A stretch of 64,000 nt of DNA from Ichthyophis bannanicus (taxonomy: Eukaryota > Chordata > Amphibia > Gymnophiona > Ichthyophiidae), in assembly GCA_033557465.1 (NCBI GenBank), contig CM066039.1, positions 397,563,440 through 397,627,439 of the forward strand. The letters run 5' to 3'. Below are positions 30,319-41,666 of the stretch, piece by piece (within the stretch, counting starts at the first letter, position 1; the number at the start of each line of letters is the position of its first letter). The notes below the pieces were generated by a model. That model saw nothing but the letters and a program-made list of their open reading frames with translations. It did not search any database and was not told the origin of the DNA. Both the position numbers and the translations under genes were made by a program.

Positions 30319-31180
30319 TAAGAAATGCCATACTGGGCAGACCAAGGACCATCAAGCCCAGTGTCCTGTTTCCAGCTGTGGCTAATCCAGGTCACAAGTA
30401 CCTAGCACTTTCCCAAAAAGATACACAGGTTCCATAATAGTTGTACTGGGGCAAGCAGTGGATTACCTGGGTCCTCTTTAATAATGGTTTATGGACCTTT
30501 CCTCCATAAACTTGTCCAAACCTTTTTTAAACCCAGTTATACTAACAGATTTAACTACATCCTTCATTACCAAATTCCAGAGATAATCACATGTTGACTA
30601 TTTTCTCTTGTTAGTCTTAAAAGGGTTAATAGTTTCATTGCATGCCCCCTAGTTTTCTACTTTTTGATGGCATAAAGAATCGATCTATGTTTACCCGTTA
30701 CACTTCATACATTAATTTATAGACTTCTATCATATCTCCCCTCAGTCGTCTCTTTTCCAGGTTGAAAAACCCTAACCTTTTCAGTCTCTTCTCATAGGGT
30801 AACCTTCCATCCCCTTTACCATTTTTGTGGCTCTTCTCTGTATGTTTTCTAATTCCACTATATCCTTTTTAAGATAGAGAGACAAGAACTGCACACAATA
30901 TTCAAAGTGCGGTCACACTATGGAACGATGCAGAGGCATTATACTAATCTATGTTTTATTCTCCATTCCTTTCCTTATGATTCCTAGCATTCTATTTTCC
31001 TTCTTGGTTGCTGCTGCACACTGGGTGGAGGGTTTCAATGTGTTATCCACGCTGATGACCCCTAAATATTTTTCCTGGGTGGTGGTTCCTAAATGTGGAA
31101 CCTTGCATCTTGTAACCATAGTTTGGGTTGTTCTTTCCTAGCTGCATAACTTTGCACTTGTCAACATTAAATTTAATCTA
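30319..31180 (-). pseudogene. CR1-A ORF2 C-terminus and 3'UTR (piece 1)
   Basis: On the minus strand it carries the region from the [11 protein letters not shown] block through the [11 protein letters not shown] and YRSM blocks to the ERSINHY end and the GGTCTGCCCAGTATGGC tail. Many stops. It is interrupted at 31180/31181 by a plus-strand CR1-A fragment and resumes at 31894. Confidence 0.85.
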
Positions 31181-31893
31181 GAGCAAATAGAATGCTAGGT
31201 ATCATAAGGAAAGGAATGGAAAATAAAACAAAAGATATTATAATGCCTCTATATCGTTCCATAGTGAGACCGCACCTTGAATATTGTGTACAATTCTGGT
31301 TGCCGTATCTTAAAAAGGATATAGCGTTATTGGAAAAGGTTCAGAGAAGAGCCACCAAAATGGTAAAGGGGATGAAAGGATACTCCTATGAAGAAAGGCT
31401 AAAAATGTTAGGGCTCTTTAACCTGGAAAAGAGATGGCTGAGGGGAGATATGATAGAAGTCTATAAATTAATGAACGGAGTGGAACGGGTAAATGTAGAT
31501 CGATTGTTTATGTTATCAGAATATAGAAAGACTAGGGGTCATGCAATGAAGCTACAGGGTAAACTATTTAAGACTAATAAAAGAAAATATTTTTTCACTC
31601 AATGTCTGATCAAACTCTGGAATTTGTTACCGGAGGATGTAGTAAAGGCTGTTAGTGTAGCTGGGTTTAAAAAAGGGTTGGACAAGTTCCTGGAGGAAAG
31701 GTCCATAAACCATTATTACGAAGGGACCCAGGATATCAATGCTTGACCCAGTACAAGCATTGTGGAACCTGTGTCTTTTGGGGAAACTGCTAGGTACGTA
31801 TGACCTAGATTGGCCACTGCTGGAAACAGGATACTGGGCTTGATGGACCTTGGTCTGACCCAGTATGGCATATCTTATGTTCTTATGTTCTCA
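31181..31893 (+). pseudogene. 5'-truncated CR1-A fragment inserted in CR1-A
   Basis: Begins at [19 protein letters not shown] and runs through the open C-terminal frame to ERSINHY (TGA at about 31744-31746 after a changed end). It has a complete CR1 tail ending TCTTATGTTCTTATGTTCT. It is inserted in the opposite orientation into the minus CR1-A between TTTAATCT and CATCTGCC. At most TCT is duplicated. Confidence 0.9.
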
Positions 31894-33834
31894 TCTGCCA
31901 TTTGAACATCCAGCCTTCCAATTCATCAAGGTCCTCTTGAAAGTTTTCAAAATCCTCTTGGGTTTTAACAACTTTGAATAATTTTGTGTCATCTGCAAAT
32001 TTGTCTACCTCACTCATTATTCCCATTTCCAGGTCATTTACGAATATGTTAAAAAGCAGCAGACCCAGCACAGAACTCCGAGATACTCCACTATTCACCT
32101 TTCTTCATTGGGAAAATTGGCCATTGAGCTCTACTCTCAGCTTTCTATCTTTTAACCAGTTCCTGATCCATAACAGTACACTGCCTCCTACACCATGACG
32201 TTTTAACTTCGCCAAGAGTCTCTCATGAGGGAGCTTGTCAAAGACTTTTTGAAAATCCAGATACACTATATCAACCGGCTCACCTTTTTCTACCTGTTTA
32301 TTCACGCCTTCAAAAAAATATTTTAGATTAGTAAGACAAGACTTTCTTGGCTAAATCCATGTTAGCTTTCTGCCATTAAACCATGACTATCTACATGTTC
32401 AGTAATTTCATTCTTTATAGTGGTTTCTACCATTTTGCCTGGTACTGATGTCGGGCTCACTGGCCTGTACTTTCCTGGATTATCCTTATAACCCTTTTTA
32501 AAAAATTAGTGTTACATTGGCCATTCGCCAATCTTCAGGTACTACAGATGATTTTAATGATAGTTCACAGATTACTAGTAGCAGATCTGCAGTCTCATAT
32601 TTCAGTTCCTTCAACACCCTCGGGTGTATACCATCCGGTTCAGGTGATTTGCTATTGTTTAGTTTATCAAATAGTTGTAATATATCTTCCCAGTTTATCA
32701 ATATTTATTTCAATTCTTCTGATGCATCACCTTTAAATACCATTTCATTCATGGATAACTTCCCTATATCTTCTTCAGTAAAGAAGAAAGCAAAGAACTC
32801 ATTCAGTCTCTCCGCTATAGCCTTGTCCCCTCTTAGTGCCCCTTTTATCCCTCTATCATCTAATGGTCCAACTGACTCTCTTACAGATTTTTTGCTACAA
32901 ATGAAAAAGTCTTTATTATGTGTTTTTGCTACTATGACAAGCTTCTTCTCAAATTCTCTCTTTGCCTGCCTTATCAATGCCTTGCATCTACCTTGCCAAT
33001 GCTTATGATGTTTCCATTGTTCATTGTTTTTCCATTTCCTGTAAGATGCTTTTTTGGCAACAACAGCCTCTTTGACCTCACCTTTAAACCATGCTGGCAG
33101 TTTTTTGGACTTCCTTCCACCTTTCTTAAAGTGTGGAATACAGCTGGTCTGGGCTACCAAGATGGTATTTTTAAACAACACCCATGCTTGACGTAAATCT
33201 TTAAGCTTTGCAGCTGCTCCTTTTAGTTTTTTCTTAACTGTTTTCATCATTTTATCATAGTCTCCCTTTTGAAAGTTAAAAGGCAGTACTGTGGATTTCC
33301 TTGCCATCCTTTCTTCATGTATGAAATCAAACACGATCATGCCATGATTACTATTGACAAGTGTCCCCAACACCCTTATCTCTTGCAACAGATCTTGTGT
33401 ACCACTAAGGACTAGGTCCAAAATGGTGTCTCCTCTTGTCAGTTCATGAACCAGCTGCTCCAAGAAACAGCATTTATTTCATCTAGAAACTTTACCTCCC
33501 TGGCATGTCCTGTAGTGACACTGACCTAGTCAATACTGGAGTAATTGAAATCACCCATTGTTATTACAGTATTGTAACTTTTGTTAGCTTCCCTGATTTC
33601 TTTGAGCATTTCATCATCCATTTGTTCATTCTGGCCAGGCGGTCGATAGTACACCCCCACTGCCATTGTCTTCCCCTTTTTACATGGAATTTCAATCCAT
33701 AGAGATTCTACCATGTATTTTGTTGCCTGCAAAACTTTAATCCTGTGTGACTCAATGCCTTCTCTAACATAGAGCACAACCCCTCCACCAATTTGATCAG
33801 CTCTATCCGCACAATATAGTTTGTACCCAGGTAT
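31894..33834 (-). pseudogene. CR1-A ORF2, RT and endonuclease C-part (piece 2)
   Basis: RT motifs on the minus strand: GIHPRVLKELKYETADLLLV (about 32620), VYLDFQKVFDKLPHERLL (about 32270), SVLGLLLFNIFVNDLE (about 32070) and [18 protein letters not shown] (about 31990). The linker has KKLPAWFKGEVKEAVV. The endonuclease part has VITMGDFNYSSID (33526-33560), NHGMIVFDF and MLYVREGIES (33740-33777). Frameshifts separate these blocks. It ends at CCAGGTAT, where DIRS copy 2 is inserted. Confidence 0.9.
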
Positions 33835-34022
33835 AGCACAGTTACTTACCTGTAACAGGTGATCTCTGGGAAAAGCAGGAATAAGTCTTCACATATGGGT
33901 ATCGTCAGTACCGATGGAGCCTGTGCGGGAACGCTCCCCAGTGTCCAGTAAGAAAGCTTTTGGGCGCATCACACAGCGCCTGCGCGCTGCCTTCCCGCCT
34001 TTCTCAACCGCCTCTCTCCAGT
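33835..34022. repeat. DIRS copy 2 inverted terminal repeat (3' side)
   Basis: Starts AGCACAGTTACTTACCTGTA and pairs with 39347-39507 in inverse orientation. Confidence 0.9.
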
Positions 34023-34111
34023 TTGAGTTTTAAAGCTGAGACAAAGAGAGAGAGAGAGGAAAGTAAAGATAGATAGAGAGATACAACTCCTAGGGGAGGT
34101 GGGTGGGTTGT

Positions 34112-34202
34112 GAAGACTTATTCCTGCTGTTCCCAAAGATCACCTGTTACAGGTAACTGTGCTATCTCCAGGAACAAGCAGGAATGAGTCTTCACATATG
34201 GG
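34112..34202. repeat. DIRS copy 2 internal complementary region
   Basis: Complementary to the outermost parts of both terminal repeats, joined at GTGCT/ATCTCC. Compared with copy 1 it lacks 4 bases in the CAGGTAAGTAACTG stretch (here CAGGTAACTG). Confidence 0.9.
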
Positions 34203-34316
34203 GACTCCCTAGCTGTAGATGCCAGGGAGAAACCCCAGGTTGTGTGTCCTTGAAAAGGACTCTACCTCCTCCCATGGATCTCTGGCATCCGACCAGGGTA
34301 GGTGGGTAGGAGTTGA

Positions 34317-35420
34317 TTAGGAATGGAACAGGTGTTTGAGAACAGCCTGACCAAACGAGGCATCCCGGCGGGAATCCTTGTCCAAACAGTAATGGGCTGT
34401 GAAGGTATGAACCGAGGCCCAGGTGGCCGCTCGACAGATTTGGTTGATGGACACAGAGTTTAGATGAGCCATTAAGGCTGCCATGGCTCTCACATTATGA
34501 ACTGTGACATGGCCCTCCAGAGAAATGTTCCTACTCTGGTAGGCAAAAGAAATACACTGAGCAATCCAGTTGGACAGTGTTCTCTTAGAGACTGGAAGTC
34601 CTAAATGAGAAGGATCAAAAGCAACAAAGAGTTGAGAAGACTTTCTATGTTGCTTTGTTCTTTGTAAGTAAAAAGCGAGAGCTCTCTTACAATCCAAGGT
34701 ATGAAGATTCCTCTCTGCACTTGATGCATGAGGTCCTGGAAAAAAGACAGGTCAATATACCTCTTGGTTCAGATGAAAAGGCGAGACCACTTTAGGATTA
34801 AAGTGTGGATTGGTCCTCAGGACTACCTTATCATGATGGAACCTTGTATAAGGTGGATTAGCCACCAAAGCTTGCAACTCACTGATGCGGCGTGCTGAGG
34901 TGACTGCAATGAGAAAAACAACTTTACAAGAAAGAAATTTCAAGGGGGTGGTGGCTAAAGGTTCAAAGATTGGCTTCATAAGCTGGCCAAGAACCAGGTT
35001 TAAGTCCCATGCCACTGGAGGTGGTCTAATGGAAGGTTTAGTTAAAAGAAGGCCTCTCATGAATCTTGCTATGAGAGGAAATAGGTTGTCCATTGAGAGG
35101 CTTGAGGGACACTGCAATAGCACTCAAATGGACTCTTACTGAATTTGTTTTCAGACCTGCATGGGATAGATGCAGGAGATACTGTAGTAGAGAATTCAGA
35201 GGTATTGCAAGAGGGTTTAGACCCTTCCCTGAACACCAAATGGTAAATCTTTTCCATTTGAAAGCATAGGAACGTCTAGAAGAAGGCTTTCTAGAGGCAT
35301 GAATAACCTCTCTGACTTGCTGAGAGAGATGAAAATCTTGAAGGTCTAGGCCCTCAGCAACCAAGCCCTGAGATGGAGCGACTGGGGGTTTGGGTGCCAC
35401 AACGTTCCCTCTTCCTGGGA
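34317..35420 (-). pseudogene. DIRS tyrosine recombinase, copy 2
   Basis: The N-terminal core-binding domain (REVIHASRKPS, YAFKWKRFTIWC, LLQYLLHLSHAGLKTNS) lies at about 35130-35330. The catalytic part has ARRISELQAL (about 34870; first Arg), GHVTVHNVRAM (about 34500; His-x2-Arg) and FTAHYCLD (about 34395; Tyr nucleophile). The frame breaks near 35090 (SSHSKIHERPSF, a deletion relative to copy 1) and near 34750 (a stop after LNQEVY). The catalytic residues are all present, but no single frame spans the protein. Confidence 0.85.
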
Positions 35421-35486
35421 CAGAAGGTCTGGTGCAGAGCCAAAGTCCAGGGAAGGAGCTTGAGAGAGATGCAGAAGTAGAGGGTA

Positions 35487-37509
35487 TCACACTTGGCGTG
35501 GCCAATGTGGTGCTATGAGGATCATGGTCCCTCGATCTCTATGAAGCTTGAATAGTGTTTTGGGAATTAGGGGAATTGGTGGAAAGGCATAAAGGAAGTC
35601 TTGACCCCAGTGAAGGAGGAAGGCATCCTTGGCCTGAACTCCCTGACACGGAATTCTGGAACAGAACCGGAGAAGTTTGGCATTCCACGGACTTGCAAAG
35701 AGGTCTATGTCCGGGGTTCCCCAAATTCGAAAAATCCTGGCTACCTGGTCCATGTGGAGGGACCACTCGTGTGGAAGCAGAACTCGACTGAGTCTGTCCA
35801 CCCAAGAGTTTTGAATGCCTGGAAGATATACTGCCAGAAGATGGATGTGATGCTCTCTGGCGAAGGCCCACAGTCGCAAAGCTTTGTTGCAAAGCGACAG
35901 AGAGCCAGTCCCACCCTGCTTGTTTACATAGAACATGGCTACTTGGTTGTCCGTATGGATGAGGACTGTCCTGTAGCTGAGCAGGGAATGGAACACTCTG
36001 AGAGCTAAGAATATTGCTCTGAGTTCCAAGAGATTGATATGCAGAGAAGTCTCCTGTGGAGACCAGATGCCCTGGGTGGAGAGATCCTGCAGATGAGCTC
36101 CCCAACCCATTGGAGAAGCATCTGTTGTTAGAGTTGCTTGGGGTAGCGACTGCTGAAAAGGGGACCCCAGCAACAGATTTGGAGGGGACTTCCACCACTG
36201 GAGAGACCAAAATAGGCGACTGGAGTTTGCTATTTTGTCTGACAGGCAACCTGATGCCTGAGTCCATTGGGTGGACAAAGTCCATTGAGCTGCCCTCATG
36301 TGAAGGCGAGCATATGGAACCACATGCACGGTGGATGCCATGTGGCCTAATAGTTGTAACATTTCTCGAGCAGTTAAATGGGACTTTAACTGCATCTGGG
36401 AGGCTAACTGCACCAAGTGTAGGCAACGGGCCTGAGGAAGATAGGCCCTTGCAGTTGTGGTATCCAGCAAGGCCCCTATAAACTCCAGAGACTGAGTAGG
36501 GGTGAGATGGGATTTTGGGATATTTATTACCAGTCCCAAATACTGAAGGACACGCATTGTGCAGGTTAGACAAATCTGGGCCTCTGACTGGGATGGAGCT
36601 CGAATGAGCCAGTCGTCCAGATATGGGAAAATGAATATTCCTAAAGTGCGTAGAAATGCAGCTACTACTGCCATGCATTTCGTGAACACCCTTGGTGCAG
36701 AGGCCAGACCGAAAGGAAGCACCCTGTATTGGTAGTGCTTTCCTTGAAAAAGGAACCGAAGGAACCTTCTGTGTGTTGGATGGATGAGGACATGGGTGTA
36801 CGCATCCTTGAGATCTAGAGAACAAAGCCAGTTCTGACTCTGAAGGTATGGCAGCAGAGTACCGAGAGACATCATCCTGAATTTCTCTTTGAATAGAAAC
36901 TTGTTCAATTCTCTGAGATCTAATATGGGTCTGTAGCCCCCTGTTTTCTTTGGAATTAGAAAATAAGGGGAGTAGAACCCTGAGCCCTGTTGAAGAAGAG
37001 GTACTTCTTCTATTGCCCCTTGGGCAAGAAGGGTAGCAATTTCCTGACCCAGAAGGTTGAGGAGAGATGTTGGAGAATTGAACTGTTTCACCATGGTGTG
37101 GGGAGGAAGGTTTAAGAATTGAAGCTTGTACCCTTCCCTTATAATGGAGAGGGTCCATTGCTCTGCTGTGATTTGCTCCCATCTGGGAGCAAAGTAAGCC
37201 AACCTTCCTGGAATGGTGAGGGGCTCTGGTTCTTCCAGAGCTAGAAAGGCTAAGTTCTCTAGTTGCAAGTCCACGGCCCTGAGGAGGCTGAGGCTGCTGG
37301 GCCGTGGGAGGCCTAGCAGCCTTTGACTTGGCCTGTTTAGGTGGTTGCTGACGCTTTGCAGTAAAACGACCTGCAGAAGATGTCTGCTGACCATAAGCAG
37401 GATAATATCTTCCCTTTTTAGAAAAAGGTGTCTTTTTGAACAATCTTTTCTTAACAGGAGCAGAGGTAGACTTTGAAAGTCGATCCAAAGCAGAGTTCTC
37501 AGCATCCAT
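35487..37509 (-). pseudogene. DIRS RT/RNase H/MT-like gene, copy 2
   Basis: This frame is open from well upstream (37598) to a TGA at 35487-35489. That TGA replaces the Trp of APHWPRQVW seen in copy 1, so the C-terminus is cut. RT motifs: YSPYFLIPKKTGGYRPIL (about 36950), CSLDLKDAYTHVLIHP (about 36810), GLASAPRVFTKCM and PYLDDWLIRAP (about 36610, catalytic YLDD intact). RNase H: LTTDASPMGWGAHLQ (about 36105), LLELRAIFLAL and IHTDNQVAMFYVNK. MT-like block: IDLFASPWNAKLLRF and DAFLLHWGQDFLYAFPP. This is the better preserved RT of the two copies. Confidence 0.9.
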
Positions 37510-39132
37510 CTGAGTGGCCTTTGCTTGCCAATCCCTGCCAAAAAGGCTTCACCTGTACAAGGAAGATTTCCCAGTTCATCTTGGACCCAGAGTTCCAAAT
37601 CAGAGGCTTGTAACCAAGCAATTCTGCGTGCACCTATAGCAATAGCCGAGGCTCTGCTTACACACTCAAAAGAGTCAAAGGCTGCACGGTTGGAAAATTT
37701 TGAAACATCTTGGACATGTTTAAGCCAAGTGAGAAATTCCTTTCCTTTTATCTTCTGAAATAAAAGGGGCTAAAGTCTGCAGATGATCTGTGACTTCTTT
37801 TAGAAACATCCCCATATAGAGACTATAGGAGTTGATTCTGGCAGCAAGCATATTAGCTTGGAAAACCCTTCGGCCAAAAGCATCAAGGGTCCTGCATTCA
37901 CGTCCTGGAGGATTAGACGAGTGTCTCTTTGCACTCTTTATTTTCCTCATGGCAGACTCTACCACAATAGAGTGGTGAGGAAGCTGAGACTTATGAAAGC
38001 CAGGACAAGGAGGGGCACGGTACATGGTGTCTAACCTACGAGAATGAGGAGAGGTGGTAAGAGGAGTCTCCCACATGCTCAACATGAGATCATAGAGAAT
38101 CTCATGAATAGGTAAGGTAGCTGCTTCTTTAGGAGCCTTAGGATATTGCAAAATATCTCATTGCTTGGCTCGAGACTCTGACTCAGGGGCCACTGTAATG
38201 GAGAGTCCCCTAACCACTTCCCTAATGAAGTCTTGAAAAGACAAGTCTTCTGGAGGAGACATTCTTTGTTTTGCAGAAGCAGACTCCTGAGGAAGAAGTA
38301 CCGGTGCCTCGACAGAAGCCTCCGACTCATCAGAGTCTTCGGAGGAATCGAAGTATCGCCTGTCTGGATGCTCCTGTAAAGCCCGATACGCGTACCGAGT
38401 GGGATCGACATCCGGAGTAAGCGGTACCAGTTCAGTACCGATGGGCATCATAGGACAGGGTACCGTTGCAGTCGACACCGAAGCCGATGTCGATGCAATC
38501 GGTACCGGCACCGGGAACGATGCCGGTGCCAGAGTCGGTACCGGCAACGGAGATTGTTGCTGTACTGGAGGCGTCGAAGCCTGCATAAACGCCGTTAGGG
38601 TGCGTTGCATGGACAGAATCTTCTGATCCATCAACGCCACCAGAGTCTGGATGTCGGTACCAGTGGAGGCCAACGGTACCCCAGAATACGGCAACAGGTG
38701 ATCGGTCGAGGCCGAGCCATCGATGTCAACCTGTGACCCCATAGACAATGCTTTGGAAGCCGGAACTTCCCGCCGGGGTAATTTTGCCGGTGCGGAATCC
38801 TCGAGGACAAGCCCGGAGGCATCTCGATGCTTAGTGGGAGATTTGCCCTTCGAGGACCGGCTAGATTTATGTTTGGTTACCTGAGATCCATGGGAGGAAG
38901 AAGAAGCCCTGGAAGACGTTGATGCCACCGAGGCTGCATCAGAGGGAAACAGGGTACTGAGCTTGGCTGCTCGGTTCTGCTGACCTCTTTTAGACATCAT
39001 GGTACAGGACACACAATCCGTGATGGAATGGTCAGGATCCAAACATTTTAGACACCAATCATGGGTGTCGGTGACAGAAATAGTACCGCCACATTTCGTG
39101 CACTTTTTGAACCCGGAAGCGGGCTTCTCCAT
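37505..39132 (-). pseudogene. DIRS gag, copy 2
   Basis: Starts at ATG 39130-39132 with the Cys/His cluster (KKCTKCGG, WCLKCLDPDH, CVSC). A Ser-rich part, a Val/Pro/Ala-rich low-complexity part and an acidic stretch (RRYFDSSEDSDESE) follow. A premature TGA after SESRAKQ lies at 38158-38160 (Leu codon in copy 1). A single-base insertion near 37738 shifts the frame after FISEDKR. The C-terminal gag frame resumes at MDAENSALDRLSKS (about 37509) and overlaps the RT frame. Confidence 0.85.
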
Positions 39133-39346
39133 GAGGAGAAAATGTTCAGGCCTAAGGCCCAAACTGAAAATGCACAGTTGAAGATAGAAAGTTTTTTTGT
39201 TTCTTTTTAAGAAAGAAAAGAAAAGACTGGTGGTACCGGTCTGACGTCGAAGAAGGCAGACGCGACACAGAAAAATAAAGAAAAAAATAAAGAACTTCTT
39301 CTGCGGTGACAGGAACACGACCTGCTGGCTCCGCGGAAAAGAAGAA

Positions 39347-39507
39347 CCGGAGAGAGGCGGTTGGGAAAGGCGGGAAGGCAGCTTACAGGCGCTGTGGGAT
39401 GCTCCCAAAAGCTTTCTTACTGGACGCTGGGGAGCGTTCCCACGCAGGCTCTGTCGGTACCGACGATACCCATATGTGAAGACTCATTCCTGCTTGTTCC
39501 TGGAGAT
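39347..39507. repeat. DIRS copy 2 inverted terminal repeat (5' side)
   Basis: Reverse complement of 33835-34022 over most of its length, ending TTCCTGGAGAT directly before the resumed CR1-A sequence. Confidence 0.9.
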
Positions 39508-39686
39508 CACAGTATCCCACTGGTTGTCCTCCTTCCACCATGTTTCTGAGATACCAATCATATCTAACCTCTCATTTAGTGCTGTATATTATAAATCTCC
39601 TATCTTATTTTTTAGACTTCCAGCATTTGCATACAACCATTTTAGATATCATATTTGATTCATATTAATCTGGTTATCAGTAGGCA
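39508..39686 (-). pseudogene. CR1-A endonuclease N-terminus (piece 3)
   Basis: The minus-strand translation includes a MNQI-like start, a decayed NAGSLKNK block and MIGISETWWKEDNQWDTV, continuing exactly across the DIRS into piece 2. It ends at TAGGCA (39681-39686) where an L2 fragment begins. Confidence 0.85.
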
Positions 39687-40830
39687 CTATACTGCACTAT
39701 TTCAAAATCAGCACGGTTTACATAGAACAAGAACAATCAAACCGTTTTACATAGAGCAAGCATTAAACTGGAACAACAAGTGATTAACATTGAAGAGAGA
39801 CTTCAACTTGGGTAGTAACAGAGAGAACTAAATTACAAGTTGTTAAGAGTTTTATAAGTGTTTAACATAAGGGAGGTTGTAGCCATGGGGCTGACAGGCA
39901 TTGTGTCTAGCATATTTATGGTATGTGGTCATAGAATAGCTGGAACAAATGAATCTTTGTTGTTTTCCTAAAGGTTGAGAGGCCAGAGATTGCTCGGATC
40001 AGGGCAGGGTTGGTGCATATAAGGAAAAGGCTCGGTTCTTGGTGGCTTGGGTGCTTGCCCTTATTGATGAAGGGGTGGTTAGTGTGTTCACCATGCTTGC
40101 TGTATTCATGGCCAATTGGAGTGGTTTGAGTGTGTGTTTTTGCAGGCCATGAAAGGATAATATTGGCATAGTCCAGGTGAGGGAAGATGAGTTCCTGGAA
40201 TATGATGTGAAAGTCGGAAGGGTCCAGGAATGGGCGTAGATAACTGAGCGTCCTTATTTTATGCTAAACCACCTTGATGACATTATTTATGTGCATTTCC
40301 ATAGTCAGTCATTGGTCCACGATGACTCCCAGGTAGCGTACCTCTTGCTTCGTCATCAGCTCTACATCTTTCACCCACAGAGAAGTTGGTGGGGTGAATG
40401 TTTGGTCTTTGGTTATAAATAAGACTTCTGTCTTCTTGCAGTTAAAATTAAGGTTATGTGTGAAGAGCCAAGTCTGCGATGGCTTTGAAGCATTCTATAA
40501 TGTTGGAGAATTTAGGATTGTCTGTGGAGAATGGAGTATATAGCAAGATGTCATCAGCATAGATATGGTATAGAATGTTATATGACTTATTATTGAGCAG
40601 GTCAGCTGGATGTCGATGTTGAAGAGTAGGGCAGATAGAGATGAACCCTTCAGGACTCCTTGCATTTGCTGGTATGTGTTTGATGTCTGTTTGCCTATGC
40701 ACACCTATTCTTGACGACCAGTCAAGTAAAATCTACACCAGTCAAAAGCTGCATTCTGTATTCCTTTTTGTTGTGGGAGGACAAGTATAAGATTATGACT
40801 GACTGTATCAAAAGCTGAGGCGATATCCAG
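39687..40830 (-). pseudogene. L2-clade LINE fragment inserted in CR1-A
   Basis: The 3' tail (39687-39900) has CACGGTTTACATAGAACAAG in + orientation. The RT part on the minus strand has IYADDILLYTPFSTDNPKFS (about 40530) with intact catalytic Asp pair, and LDIASAFDTVSHNLI (about 40815). 5'-truncated and frameshifted. About 13 bp of CR1-A seem lost at the insertion site, compared with the plus copy near 13670. Confidence 0.85.
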
Positions 40831-41498
40831 GAATCTTTAAGCTCAATCTGCACTGTACTTAAGGGTATTTGGGTTACTTTAGTCTTTATTGGAACCTCTC
40901 TATTGATATGTGCTAACTTCATTTTTTGCTAATATTCTTCAAGGATACATTCTTCTGAACCATGTGTTCTTGGGCAATTGTCAGCTTTCCCCCATATTAT
41001 CTAATTTAAAATGTGCTCTATTTCCTTTTTAAAGGCTAATGCCAGCAGCCTGGTTCCATTTGGGTACGGTGGAGCCCAACCTTTCAGAAAAGCTCCTCCT
41101 TTCTGCAGAATGTTCCCCAGTTCCTAACAAATCCAAATTCCTCTTCTTTGCACCATCATCTCATCCACTCATTGAGACTCCAGAGCTCTGCCTGCCTTTT
41201 GGGTCCTGCTCATGGAACAGGAAGCATTTCGGAGAACGCTACCCTGGAAGTTCTGGATTTCAACTTCCTACATAAAAGCCAAAATTTGGCCTTCAGAACC
41301 TCCCAACCACACTTTCCTATGTCATTGGCACCAACATGTACCAAGACAGCGAATTCCTCCCCAGCACTATCTAATACCTGGTCTAGATGGTGTATGAGGT
41401 CTGCTACCTTTGTACCAGGCAGGCATGTTACCAGGCAATCCTCACATCCACCAGCCACCCAGCTATCTACATGTCTAATGATCGAATCACCAACTATG
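40831..41498 (-). pseudogene. CR1-A ORF1 esterase half and ORF1-ORF2 spacer (piece 4)
   Basis: Minus-strand esterase motifs: VGDSIIRHVDSWVAGG (about 41490), AVLVHVGANDIGKCG (about 41340) and LKSRTSRVAFSEMLPVP (about 41225). The end with ERLGSTVPKWNQAAG-like decay and the ORF2 leader (KDTMVQKNVSLKNI-like) precede the L2 insertion. It continues 5' at 45056 after the CR1-C insertion: GATTCGATCATTAG at 41498 and GGCTATTATAG at 45056 join into uninterrupted CR1 sequence. Confidence 0.85.
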
Positions 41499-41666
41499 GG
41501 AAAAGTAATGAAGGCACTCCTGAAAGAGAGAATAATGGACTTTCTCAAAACCAATAGGTTGCATGATCCAAGTCAACATGGTTTTACCAAAGGACAATCA
41601 TGCCAAACAAATCTGACTGGATGACCATAGAACTAGATCAAGGGCATGCAATGTTGCATAATAAGT

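Larger units (their letters stand above)
33835..39507 (-). mobile_element. DIRS-like retrotransposon, copy 2
   Basis: Same family and orientation as copy 1 and very similar to it. It sits inside the CR1-A endonuclease. The CR1 sequence rejoins as CCAGGTAT|CACAGT with no base lost or duplicated, using the ends AGCAC and GGAGAT predicted by the internal complementary region. Zero-length target duplication is expected for tyrosine-recombinase integration and unlike LTR or LINE insertion. All three genes are damaged, in different places from copy 1. Confidence 0.93.
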
